64,000 bases of DNA from Butyrivibrio sp. M55 (GTDB lineage Bacteria > Bacillota > Clostridia > Lachnospirales > Lachnospiraceae). Position numbers and translations under genes: made by a program. Below, piece by piece: positions 24,033-31,958 of the stretch (position 1 is its first letter; each line of letters starts with the position of its first letter). The stretch spans positions 62,001 to 126,000 of the forward strand of contig NZ_FPCD01000009.1 of assembly GCF_900116865.1 (NCBI RefSeq). The letters run 5' to 3'. The notes under the pieces were generated by a model. That model was not told the origin of the DNA. It worked only from the letters and a program-made list of their open reading frames with translations, and did not search any database.

Positions 24033-24932
24033 ATGTCAGATACTGTCAAAGTTGCATGCATCCAGTTTGCATGCGAAGAGAGCGCGGCATCCGATGAGGA
24101 GCAGGTAAAGCGCAATATAGAAAAAGCGGGAAAACTTGCTTTGGAAGCGGCACAGAACGGTGCAAAGCTCATTCTTCTTTCTGAACTTTTTGAAAGAAAG
24201 TATTTTTGCCAGGAGAGAAGATACGATTATTATGAGCTTGCAGAGCCTGCACTTACAAATCCTGCGGTAGTTTATTTCAAGGATTTCTGTAAAAAGAACA
24301 ATGTGGTAATGCCGATAAGTATTTTTGAAAAAGATGAGAATGTATTCTATAACTCTGTTGTTATGATAGATTCTGACGGTGAGATAGTAGACATATACAG
24401 AAAGACTCATATTCCTGACGATCATTATTATCAGGAAAAATTCTATTTTACGCCCGGAAATACCGGATTTAAGGTGTTTAAGACCTCGGTAGGAAATGTG
24501 GGCGTGGGAATATGCTGGGATCAGTGGTTTCCTGAGACTGCAAGGTGCCTTGCGATAAACGGTGCCGATATTATCCTTTATCCTACTGCAATAGGATCTG
24601 AGCCGATACTTGATGTTGACAGCTCGGGACATTGGATGAGAACTATGCAGGGACATTCCGCTGCAAACGTTATTCCTGTTGCAGCCGCAAACAGGATAGG
24701 AACGGAAGAAGTTACACCATGCGAAGAAAACGGCAATCAGAGTTCAAGTCTTTGTTTCTACGGAAACAGTTTCCTCACTGATGAGACGGGAGATGTGATC
24801 TCTAGGGCAAGTCGTGACAAAGAAGAGATTATATATGCGGAATATAACTTTGAAGAGAACAGAAAGATGAGATCTTCATGGGGGCTTTTCAGAGACAGAA
24901 GGCCTGAATGTTACGGAGATATAGTGAAGTAA
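24033..24932 (+). CDS. aguB: N-carbamoylputrescine amidohydrolase
   Basis: A 299-residue nitrilase-superfamily enzyme. The catalytic triad is visible: Glu in LLSELFERKYF (about 51), Lys in YRKTHIPD (about 127), Cys in VGICWDQWFPE (about 163). These match the carbamoylputrescine amidase subgroup (FERKYFCQ, DQWFPETAR, WGLFRDRRPE). It splits N-carbamoylputrescine into putrescine, CO2 and ammonia, completing arginine to putrescine. CGGAGGA lies upstream. It is the last gene of the cluster and is followed by a strong terminator. Confidence 0.95.
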   Translation: MSDTVKVACIQFACEESAASDEEQVKRNIEKAGKLALEAAQNGAKLILLSELFERKYFCQERRYDYYELAEPALTNPAVVYFKDFCKKNNVVMPISIFEKDENVFYNSVVMIDSDGEIVDIYRKTHIPDDHYYQEKFYFTPGNTGFKVFKTSVGNVGVGICWDQWFPETARCLAINGADIILYPTAIGSEPILDVDSSGHWMRTMQGHSAANVIPVAAANRIGTEEVTPCEENGNQSSSLCFYGNSFLTDETGDVISRASRDKEEIIYAEYNFEENRKMRSSWGLFRDRRPECYGDIVK

Positions 24933-24961
24933 ATTCTTATGACTTAAAAAATTAAAAGATA

Positions 24962-25001
24962 CCACCTGTTTGATGTCTAGTTATCAAACAGGTGGCTTTT
25001 T
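24962..25001. terminator. Terminator ending the polyamine cluster
   Basis: CCACCTGTTTGAT (24962-24974) and ATCAAACAGGTGG (24983-24995) form a perfect 13-bp stem followed by CTTTTT. A T-rich tract on the other strand lets it also serve the convergent nucleotidase-like operon. Confidence 0.9.
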
Positions 25002-25052
25002 GTTGGGACATATGATTTGTGTTCTTAGTGATTAATACCTTTATTGCTTATG

Positions 25053-26183
25053 TTACTGTTTTTTGGAACCATTCTGTGATTCTTTTTTTACCGCTTCTAC
25101 AACCTCGGCTGTAGCGGCAGCAGCTTTGCTGACTTTTGGGCTGATCGGTTCAAAGCTTTCAAAGTCTTCTCTTTGTACAAGAAAGGCATCTTCAATCGCT
25201 TTTTCATGATTGTCGATTATTACTACGCCGATATTTTGGAATTCTGTTCCTGTAGAGAGGATGGGTTCGTTATTTACATCATCGCCGTTTTCTTTTTTAT
25301 AGATAAGAGGCTTGCCGTATTCGGGTGGTGTTATTTTACTGTGCGAGTGACCGTCAATCATAAGATCGATATCTTTTACGGCGTTATATACATCTACACT
25401 TCTTTCTTTGGGTTCTTCGAATTTGTCTTCTAAGCCCAAATGTGCAAGACATATAATAATATCAGCTCCATCGGCTTTTAACTTATCACACTGTTCCTGC
25501 GCACAAGTATGCATGGCGTCGCCTAAAAGTATTTCGCTTTTTGAGCTTTTGCCTTCTGATGTAGTCAGTCCAAAGAAACCAATCTTTACGCTATCTGTGC
25601 CTTTTGTTGCAGTTTCATGTATGACATTTGATGCGAAAAGCGGAGCGCCTTCTACGGAATAATGGATGTTTGAAGAAATGATGTGTAAATCCGAAGGCTT
25701 TTCGGGAATATGATAGTATTGCTGTAGTTTACCTAATGTTGTGCCTTCGTGATTTCCTAAAGTAGCATAATTGTATCCTACTGAATTCATGCATTTAAAC
25801 GCAAGGCCGTTCTCGGGGGTTATATATATCTCTTTTTTCTTCTTATGATCTGTTTTGGTCTGACTGAAGTCGCCTGAGTCAACGACAATGACATCTGCAC
25901 CGTTTTCTGAAAAATATTCTTTCATTCCTGCAAGATAAGGGTAGCCATCGACAGCGCCGTGCACGTCGTTTGTTGTAAGAATTACAGTTTTATTTGAAAA
26001 GTTTTTATTGTATTTTGATTCAACTTCAGATAATTTTTTATATACTTCGTTGTCGATACTATATGAGATGGGTCCTACATCTGCATGTGCAGTCGAACCG
26101 TTGATATTTGGTGAAAAGAATAGGGTAGTGGCAAGTGTTAATGAAAGAAATGCCTTACTTGTTGCTTCTTTTAATATGTTCAT
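25053..26183 (-). CDS. Secreted 5'-nucleotidase-like metallophosphoesterase (paralogue 1)
   Basis: A 376-residue secreted protein with signal peptide ending STAHA (about residue 34). The phosphoesterase core is complete: TNDVHG (Asp73, His75), VVDSGDF, TLGNHEG, CLAHLG and DGHSHSK. This is the metallophosphatase half of UshA/5'-nucleotidases; the C-terminal nucleotide-binding domain of full-length enzymes is absent, and a short Ala/Glu/Lys tail replaces it. Its start overlaps the stop of paralogue 2 by 4 bp (ATGA), so the two are cotranscribed. It probably acts outside the cell on nucleotides or other phosphoesters. Confidence 0.85.
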   Translation of the reverse strand: MNILKEATSKAFLSLTLATTLFFSPNINGSTAHADVGPISYSIDNEVYKKLSEVESKYNKNFSNKTVILTTNDVHGAVDGYPYLAGMKEYFSENGADVIVVDSGDFSQTKTDHKKKKEIYITPENGLAFKCMNSVGYNYATLGNHEGTTLGKLQQYYHIPEKPSDLHIISSNIHYSVEGAPLFASNVIHETATKGTDSVKIGFFGLTTSEGKSSKSEILLGDAMHTCAQEQCDKLKADGADIIICLAHLGLEDKFEEPKERSVDVYNAVKDIDLMIDGHSHSKITPPEYGKPLIYKKENGDDVNNEPILSTGTEFQNIGVVIIDNHEKAIEDAFLVQREDFESFEPISPKVSKAAAATAEVVEAVKKESQNGSKKQ

Positions 26184-27514
26184 GCTGATTTCCTCCTTTC
26201 GTTGTCTGACTGTTCTGCTGTATGATCGAGGAGATCATTTATATATGGATCCTGTGTATTGTTTAATAAACTTTTGTTATAGTCATCTATCAGCTTTAAA
26301 ACAACTTTAGCGGTTGCTTCGTCAGGGCCAATACTATCTTTTATGTCATCGATTGTAACAAGGACTGACTTTTCGATTTTGGCTTTATTCTGCTCATCCT
26401 TACCGATTATTGTGATGCCGACTTCTCTGAGTAGCATTTCTCCGGACAATAAAGGCTCATCGTTTGCGCCTGCAGATACTTTGTTATGAGAGTGGCCGTC
26501 GAGTACCAGGTCGAGCGGATAAAGAGCTTTATATGGCTCTTTACTTGTAACGGCATCATATACATCAATACTTCTGTTTCCTTCACGATCATCTTCAAGA
26601 CCTAAGTGTGAAAGACAGATAACAATATCGGCGCCGTTGTCTCTCAATGATTCAATCTGGTGTTTTGCGCAAGTAGAAGCCAGATCAAAATCTATTATGC
26701 TATTTTTATCCAGTTCAATATTTGATTTGAGTTTTTTATATTTATTTTTAAATTTACTGTTAAGGCTGGCTTCTTCTGTAAGAAGTCCGAAGAATCCTAC
26801 TTTTATGCCTGATTTGGATTCATATATATAATTTGGCTGGCGATAATAATCTTTCTCGGTAAAGCTGCCAAATGTGTCCATTATTTTGCTGAATGTCTTT
26901 TTGGCATCTTTGTCACTTTTTGCATTTTTATAGGAAATGGCCAGTTCTTCCAGTTTGTTATATGCATCTTTGGTAACCAAATTTGAATTGATAACCTTGA
27001 ACTGTGCTTTTTTAAGATTATCATCAAGGGCAACAAAACTTTCAAATTCATGATTGCCTAAAGTTGCTATATCATAGCCGGCGGCGTTCATAGCTTCAAC
27101 ACCGGCTAAACCTGCGGACTCTTCCATACAATAGGCGCTGTCGGCACCTTTATTGCCTTTGAGTTTTTTATCCTGACTGAAATCGCCTGAGTCAACAAGA
27201 AGGACATCAGCGTTAAGTTTAGTGCTTAAATAATTTTTCAGAGCCGCAACATATGGATATTTCTGAATTGCGCCATGCACATCGTTTGTGGAAATAATAA
27301 CTGTTTTGCCTGAGAGATCCTTGCCGTCATTTGCCATTTGCACGAAGTCGGATACTTTTCCGTCAACGGAATCTTTATATTTGTAGCCAACTTGTTTCTC
27401 TTCGGCATGTGCTACAGATGCACCGAGATTTGAAGAAAGAAAGAGAGAAGAAGCCATGATCAAGGACATTACAGCCCTAATGGCCGGTGCTTTGTTTACA
27501 TTGTGTCTTTTCAT
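26180..27514 (-). CDS. Secreted 5'-nucleotidase-like metallophosphoesterase (paralogue 2)
   Basis: A 444-residue protein with signal peptide ending SVAHA (about 37). Metal-binding motifs are intact: TNDVHG (Asp78, His80), LVDSGDF, TLGNHEFE, CLSHLG, DGHSHNK. Compared with paralogue 1 it carries an insert of about 70 residues between the GNHE and effector regions. It also lacks the C-terminal 5'-nucleotidase domain. The signal peptide (AIRAVMSL) and the leader DNA before the ATG are nearly the same as those of paralogue 3, showing recent duplication that included the promoter. Its start has AAAGGAGG. Confidence 0.87.
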   Translation of the reverse strand: MKRHNVNKAPAIRAVMSLIMASSLFLSSNLGASVAHAEEKQVGYKYKDSVDGKVSDFVQMANDGKDLSGKTVIISTNDVHGAIQKYPYVAALKNYLSTKLNADVLLVDSGDFSQDKKLKGNKGADSAYCMEESAGLAGVEAMNAAGYDIATLGNHEFESFVALDDNLKKAQFKVINSNLVTKDAYNKLEELAISYKNAKSDKDAKKTFSKIMDTFGSFTEKDYYRQPNYIYESKSGIKVGFFGLLTEEASLNSKFKNKYKKLKSNIELDKNSIIDFDLASTCAKHQIESLRDNGADIVICLSHLGLEDDREGNRSIDVYDAVTSKEPYKALYPLDLVLDGHSHNKVSAGANDEPLLSGEMLLREVGITIIGKDEQNKAKIEKSVLVTIDDIKDSIGPDEATAKVVLKLIDDYNKSLLNNTQDPYINDLLDHTAEQSDNERRKSA

Positions 27515-27589
27515 ACTACTACCTCCTTTGATGTTAAAATCTCTGTTATGTCACGTAGTAAGCATCTTGGGCCCCAATGCTTAAACAAT

Positions 27590-27595
27590 AGTATA
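27590..27595 (-). promoter_or_regulatory. -10 element of paralogues 2 and 1
   Basis: TATACT on the minus strand, followed by ATTGTTTAAG. The same TATACTATTG(C/T)TTA appears before paralogue 3 at 29419-29424, and both share GATTTTAACA and AAAGGAGGTAGTAGT just before the ATG. The matching context in two copies supports it as a real promoter core. Confidence 0.5.
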
Positions 27596-27651
27596 TCGTA
27601 AAAAGAAAATTAATTAAACCCCCAATTTTTTAACTCGAATTTTAAGATGTT

Positions 27652-27695
27652 AAAAAATGAGCCACTTCCCTGATATATGATCAAAGAAGTGGCTC
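27652..27695 (-). terminator. Terminator of paralogue 3
   Basis: GAGCCACTTC (27659-27668) and GAAGTGGCTC (27686-27695) form a 10-bp stem. On the minus strand it is followed by ATTTTTTA. Confidence 0.8.
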
Positions 27696-27725
27696 GATAT
27701 ATATTAAAACTTTTTCATTTGAAAA

Positions 27726-29351
27726 TTAGAACCAGAAGAAATCATCATCATCCTCTTCAGGGAATAATTCGTCAAATAATGACTTGCTGTTCTGCTGATA
27801 CTGAGGGGCAGGTGCTCCATCGGGCTTAGCGGGAACAGTTTCAGCCTTAGGTGCAGCAGCTCCGTCGGGCTTAGCGGGAACAGTCTCACCCTTAGGTGCG
27901 GCAGCTCCGTCGGGCTTAGCGGGAACAGTTTCGCCCTTAGGCGCAGCGGCTCCGTCCGGTTTTGGAGTCGATGTGGTACCCTTAGGTTGTGGCGTTCCTT
28001 TTGGTTGTGGCGTAGTCTTGGTCTGAGACTTGCCTGTGCATGAAGAGTTATTTGTGCAGCTTGTGTTTCCGTTAGGCTTAGGTGTTGTCTTGCCGTTGGT
28101 ATTTCCTGTGCAGCTGCTGTAATCCCAATCCCAATCGCAATCGAAATCGCAATCAGCATCACCGAAGAGGTTGAATCCAAATCCACCGATCATATCACTT
28201 ACGAAGTTGGAGATGCTTGAATCACCGCCAAGGTTCTTGATGATATCATCGAGAGAGAAGAGGAAGTTATCCTCGATAGACTTGCTGTTGTTATCAAGAA
28301 TTGTTACACCGATATTACGAAGGAGCATATCAGCTAACTTAAGGGGAAGAGCGCTTTCACCTTCAGCAAAGAGAGAGCATCCGTCGAGAAGAAGGTCGAT
28401 GAAATCGATACCTGTTCCGCCCTTAGAAGCGCCCTTTGAGCTGCTCTTTCCACCAAGTCCGAACAAGTTGCCGAGCAGATCGAAGATTCCGCTGCCACCT
28501 TTGAGAACATCACCCAAACCAAGCTGTGACATGCAGATAACAAGGTCGGCACCGTCTTCCTTAAGGCTTTCAGCCTGCTGTTCGGCACATGTATACCATT
28601 CAGTATTCTTGGATAAGTCATAGTTTCCTAAAGATTCATATTCAGGCAATCCGAAGAAACCAATCTTCATGTCTGAGTTTTCGCAGTCATACATGAAGCT
28701 GTTGTCACACAGGCTGTTCTGTTTCATGATGCTTGAGAAGCAATCGGATGACTGTGAGAAATCTTTTCCTTTACCTTTGCAGGCAGCATTCATTGCCTTA
28801 TCGGCACAATCGAAATTAACAATGCTGCAACCTGAATCAAAATAACTGTTTGTATTAAAATCGGATCCATAGTTAAATCCGTAATTTCCAAAATTAGCGA
28901 AATCGTAGCCGGCTTTATTCATTGCAAGAAAAGCGGCATATTCATTATCATAATTGTCTAAGCACTGAGCGCCACCGTTGGCATTCCAGAATTTTTCCAT
29001 ATCCTTACCTTCACAGAAATCACCTGTGTCGATAAGAACAACATCAGACTTCAAGCTGTCTTCAAAAAAGTTTTTAAGAGATGCAACATAAGGATATTTA
29101 TCAAAATTACATTGTGCATCGTTGGTTGAAAGGATAACAGTTTTATCGGACATATCCTTTCCTTCTTCTACAAGTTTCTTGAAATCATTGATACTGGCTA
29201 CGCCAGAAGTGTTATTTATATGTACACCTTCTTTTCCCCCGGCATGTGCAACGGCTGCACCGATACCGGAAGTCAGAAAGATTGTCGATGCCAGAGTCAA
29301 GGACATGACAGCCCTAATGGCACGCGATTTTTTTACAGTGTGTCTTGTCAT
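27726..29351 (-). CDS. Secreted degenerate 5'-nucleotidase-like protein (paralogue 3, probable pseudoenzyme)
   Basis: A 541-residue secreted protein with signal peptide ending AVAHA (about 37), clearly homologous to paralogues 1 and 2. The metal-binding residues are mostly lost: TNDVHG reads TNDAQC (78-81), GNHE reads GNYG (155-158), SHLG reads SQLG, and DGHSH reads DGCSL; only the DTGDF aspartate remains. I count 17 cysteines against 3-4 in the other two. The region after about 395 is Asp/Cys/Trp-rich (DADCDFDCDWDWDYSSC), then Thr/Pro/Lys-rich, then about four copies of a 15-residue KPDGAAAPKGETVPA unit, ending DEDDDDFFWF-like acidic. The frame is intact, so it is expressed but unlikely to be a phosphatase. 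A binding or structural surface role is inferred. Confidence 0.85.
   Translation of the reverse strand: MTRHTVKKSRAIRAVMSLTLASTIFLTSGIGAAVAHAGGKEGVHINNTSGVASINDFKKLVEEGKDMSDKTVILSTNDAQCNFDKYPYVASLKNFFEDSLKSDVVLIDTGDFCEGKDMEKFWNANGGAQCLDNYDNEYAAFLAMNKAGYDFANFGNYGFNYGSDFNTNSYFDSGCSIVNFDCADKAMNAACKGKGKDFSQSSDCFSSIMKQNSLCDNSFMYDCENSDMKIGFFGLPEYESLGNYDLSKNTEWYTCAEQQAESLKEDGADLVICMSQLGLGDVLKGGSGIFDLLGNLFGLGGKSSSKGASKGGTGIDFIDLLLDGCSLFAEGESALPLKLADMLLRNIGVTILDNNSKSIEDNFLFSLDDIIKNLGGDSSISNFVSDMIGGFGFNLFGDADCDFDCDWDWDYSSCTGNTNGKTTPKPNGNTSCTNNSSCTGKSQTKTTPQPKGTPQPKGTTSTPKPDGAAAPKGETVPAKPDGAAAPKGETVPAKPDGAAAPKAETVPAKPDGAPAPQYQQNSKSLFDELFPEEDDDDFFWF
27811..27960 (-). repeat. 45-bp tandem repeat in paralogue 3
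   Basis: About 3.3 copies of a 45-bp unit encode KPDGAAAPKGETVPA-like peptides. Copies differ at a few silent or conservative positions (GGE/AGE, GCA/GCG), so the array is not freshly made. The 45-bp length keeps the frame when copies are gained or lost. Confidence 0.85.
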
Positions 29352-29418
29352 ACTACTACCTCCTTTTGTTAAAATCCCTGTAACTTTGTTAGCAAAATGT
29401 TACTAACATCTAAGCAAT

Positions 29419-29424
29419 AGTATA
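29419..29424 (-). promoter_or_regulatory. -10 element of paralogue 3
   Basis: TATACT on the minus strand followed by ATTGCTTAG, matching the element upstream of paralogue 2. A TTTATA about 16 bp upstream may be the -35. Confidence 0.5.
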
Positions 29425-29451
29425 ACGCATAATTTGTTTTTATAAAAGGTG

Positions 29452-30339
29452 TTATTTCAAATTTCTTTGAATTTCAAGGAGTTCAGACGTTTTAAAGACA
29501 TATTTTTTGTTACAAAATTGACAACATAATTCTATGGGCTTTCCATCGTCAATCAGCTCCTGAAGCTCTTTTCGGCCAATTAACATAAGGGCTCTTTCAA
29601 CCCTGTCTTTGTCGCAATTGCAGAAAAAATTTAAATCAATTTTATCTGTGATCTCTATATCAAAGCCTTCGAGAATTATGTTAAGTAAATCTTCGGGAGT
29701 CTTACCGGCCTTGAGAATATCAGTAACTGAAGAGAATTTTGTAAGATTTTCCTCGAGTTTTGAGATGACTTCTTCGGAAGCGAAGGGCAGAAGCTGGATG
29801 ATAAATCCACCTGCGGCGATAACAGAAAGATTCTCTCTTTCAACAAGAACGCCGAGTCCGACTGAAGAAGGAGTCTGCTCAGACTTTGTAAAATAGTATG
29901 TGAGGTCTTCGGCAACTTCTCCGGTATACAGGGGAACCTGGCCGACATAGGGCTCTTTTAACCCCATATCCCTGATAACGGTGAGAGTACCTTCGCCGAT
30001 TCCGCCTCCTACATTTAAATGACCGGAAGCATTTGGCTCCATGACAACATATGGATTTGTAACATAGCCTTTAACATTTCCAAATCTGTCTGCGGTGGCA
30101 AGAACTCCTTTTAAAGGACCGTCGCCGTCCATCTTTACGGTTATGAGGTCCTGATCGTTATCCATCATTGTTCCCATCATTACAGTGCCTGTCATAAGAC
30201 GTCCGAGTGCCGCTGCGGCAATGGGAGAGAGGTTGTGTGCTTTTCTTCCGTATTCGGCAAGATCTCTTGTTGTTGCAGCGAAAGCTCTTATCTGCGCATC
30301 TGCTGCGGTTGCGCGTACCATATAATCTTTATATGACAT
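29452..30339 (-). CDS. hslO: Redox-regulated chaperone Hsp33
   Basis: A 295-residue Hsp33. The N-terminal chaperone domain has the YMVRATAADAQIRAFAATT opening, and the C-terminal redox switch has four zinc-binding cysteines as FFCNCD and ELCCQFCN (CxC ... CxxC). Under oxidative stress the zinc is released and the protein becomes a holdase. In an anaerobe this protects against accidental oxygen or hypochlorous stress. The ATG at 30339 has a GAGGA site. It is divergent from rex. Confidence 0.96.
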   Translation of the reverse strand: MSYKDYMVRATAADAQIRAFAATTRDLAEYGRKAHNLSPIAAAALGRLMTGTVMMGTMMDNDQDLITVKMDGDGPLKGVLATADRFGNVKGYVTNPYVVMEPNASGHLNVGGGIGEGTLTVIRDMGLKEPYVGQVPLYTGEVAEDLTYYFTKSEQTPSSVGLGVLVERENLSVIAAGGFIIQLLPFASEEVISKLEENLTKFSSVTDILKAGKTPEDLLNIILEGFDIEITDKIDLNFFCNCDKDRVERALMLIGRKELQELIDDGKPIELCCQFCNKKYVFKTSELLEIQRNLK

Positions 30340-30464
30340 GATTTATCCTCAACTTTCTTTATTATCAATAGATTTAATTCGTATTGAATAATAAATGATT
30401 TCACTATTAAAGTAAATGGCGCGGTAAATTCGCTGTTTTTTGCGGAATATGTGGCTTTATCCGA

Positions 30465-30493
30465 TTGACATAGATTTAACGCACAGATATAAT
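30465..30493 (+). promoter_or_regulatory. Consensus promoter of rex
   Basis: TTGACA (30465-30470), 17 bp, TATAAT (30488-30493): a perfect sigma-A consensus. The 95-nt leader holds CTTAACAA and TTGTTTAA segments (around 30508-30532) that resemble halves of Rex boxes but do not form a full operator. Confidence 0.85.
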
Positions 30494-30587
30494 TATTTTG
30501 TATAATCCTTAACAATCTATACTATTGTTTAAAAGAGAATTCTAAGAATTTTTTCGGTTAAAAAAATACATAATAAAGGAGCAGAAT

Positions 30588-31226
30588 ATGGCAGATAAGG
30601 AAATTTCTCAGGCGGTCATTTCCAGACTTCCGCGTTATTTCAGATATTTGGGAGATCTCAAGGAGAAAGGTGTTGAGAGGATATCTTCTCAAGAGCTTAG
30701 CGACATAATGAAAGTTACTGCTTCTCAGATAAGGCAGGATTTTAATAATTTTGGTGGTTTCGGTCAGCAGGGATATGGATATAACGTAGGTTATCTCTAT
30801 GACGAGATCAGCAAGATTTTGGGAATAGACAAGGAACACAGCCTTGTTATTATCGGAGCCGGACATCTTGGCAAGGCAATCGCGGGATACACGAATTTTA
30901 CGAGAAGAGGATTTGTTTTCAAAGGAGCATTTGATTGTAACCCCGATCTTTTCGGAACAAAGATAAGAGATGTGGAAGTCCGTCCGATCGATGAAGTAGA
31001 AGATTTTGTAAAAAACAATAAAATAGAGATAGCTGTTTTGACCATTCCTAAGGATCAGGCAGTTCCGATGGCTCACAGACTTTGCGAGTGCGGAATTAAG
31101 GCCATCTGGAACTTTGCACACGTCGATCTTGAGGTGCCTGACTATATTGTGGTAGAAAATGTACATTTATCTGACAGTTTGATGAAATTATCGTATAATA
31201 TAAACAGGTCAGGAAAAAATGTTTAA
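30588..31226 (+). CDS. rex: Redox-sensing transcriptional repressor Rex
   Basis: A 212-residue Rex. The N-terminal winged helix (AVISRLPRYFRYLGDLKEKG, then TASQIRQDFNNFGGFGQQGYGY) is followed by a Rossmann fold with VIIGAGHLGKAIA (about 88-100) that senses the NADH/NAD ratio. High NAD allows DNA binding; NADH releases it and derepresses fermentation genes. AAAGGAGC precedes the ATG. It is probably in one transcript with the coiled-coil gene 18 bp downstream. Confidence 0.97.
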   Translation: MADKEISQAVISRLPRYFRYLGDLKEKGVERISSQELSDIMKVTASQIRQDFNNFGGFGQQGYGYNVGYLYDEISKILGIDKEHSLVIIGAGHLGKAIAGYTNFTRRGFVFKGAFDCNPDLFGTKIRDVEVRPIDEVEDFVKNNKIEIAVLTIPKDQAVPMAHRLCECGIKAIWNFAHVDLEVPDYIVVENVHLSDSLMKLSYNINRSGKNV

Positions 31227-31244
31227 CTCAGGTGAGAAAAACTA

Positions 31245-31907
31245 ATGGCAAAAGACAAAGAAGCTTATATGTCTGCGTTACAGGGAAAGAATATTCCCAT
31301 TTTGACGCTGGATAACAAATGGCACCAGCTTTTTACGCAGACGGAAATGACACCGGAGATCTCGAATCTTGCGGATGAACTGAATGCACTTGTCGAGCGT
31401 GACGGGAAGTTGCGCAGTGAGACCAAGGACCTTAAGAAGGTTAAGAAAAAGCTTCTTGGTGAGATTGTGCCCCTTAGGGACGAAGCCAATAAAGCGGGTG
31501 ATTCATCTGCTATCGAGAAGAAAATTGAAGACAGAACAAGACTTATCAATGACTGCAACGAGAGAATCGAATCCTACGATGATGAACTCAGGGATCTTTC
31601 AAAAAAGATATATGAAGCCGATTACGAGCTGATGATCGAAACGATGAAGGTTTGCTATGAGAGACTTCATGATAATACCGAGTACATCACGGAACTTGAT
31701 AAATGGGTTTCGGATTTCAGAGTGCAACTTAAGAAGAATATAGTTCTCATGCAACAGGCGGAGATGGAAAATTACAATCTTTATTCCTATATGCATCAGA
31801 TCTTTGGGCCGGAAGTTATTGAAATATTCGATATGAAATACGATCCGGACAGAAGACATCCTATCCGCAGGCCTCTTGCAGGCAATGACAAGGATTACAC
31901 ATCATAA
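31245..31907 (+). CDS. Coiled-coil protein, hypothetical
   Basis: A 220-residue soluble protein with no signal peptide. Residues about 40-130 form a long charged coiled coil (ELNALVERDGKLRSETKDL and LRDLSKKIYEADYELMIE). The C-terminus (DMKYDPDRRHPIRRPLAGNDKDY) is basic and Pro/Arg-rich. I do not recognise a named family. The position right after rex with an AGGTGAG site suggests cotranscription, but no redox motif is present. A hairpin terminator follows. Confidence 0.7.
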   Translation: MAKDKEAYMSALQGKNIPILTLDNKWHQLFTQTEMTPEISNLADELNALVERDGKLRSETKDLKKVKKKLLGEIVPLRDEANKAGDSSAIEKKIEDRTRLINDCNERIESYDDELRDLSKKIYEADYELMIETMKVCYERLHDNTEYITELDKWVSDFRVQLKKNIVLMQQAEMENYNLYSYMHQIFGPEVIEIFDMKYDPDRRHPIRRPLAGNDKDYTS

Positions 31908-31914
31908 TTGATTT

Positions 31915-31941
31915 AAAAAGCTGCCTGATGGCAGCTTTTTT
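31915..31941 (+). terminator. Intrinsic terminator after the rex transcript
   Basis: AAAAAGCTGCC (31915-31925), loop TGAT, GGCAGCTTTTT (31930-31940), followed by T. The paired A and T runs let it work in both directions, though only the plus-strand genes end here. Confidence 0.85.
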
Positions 31942-31958
31942 CAAAGGGGAGATAAGCT

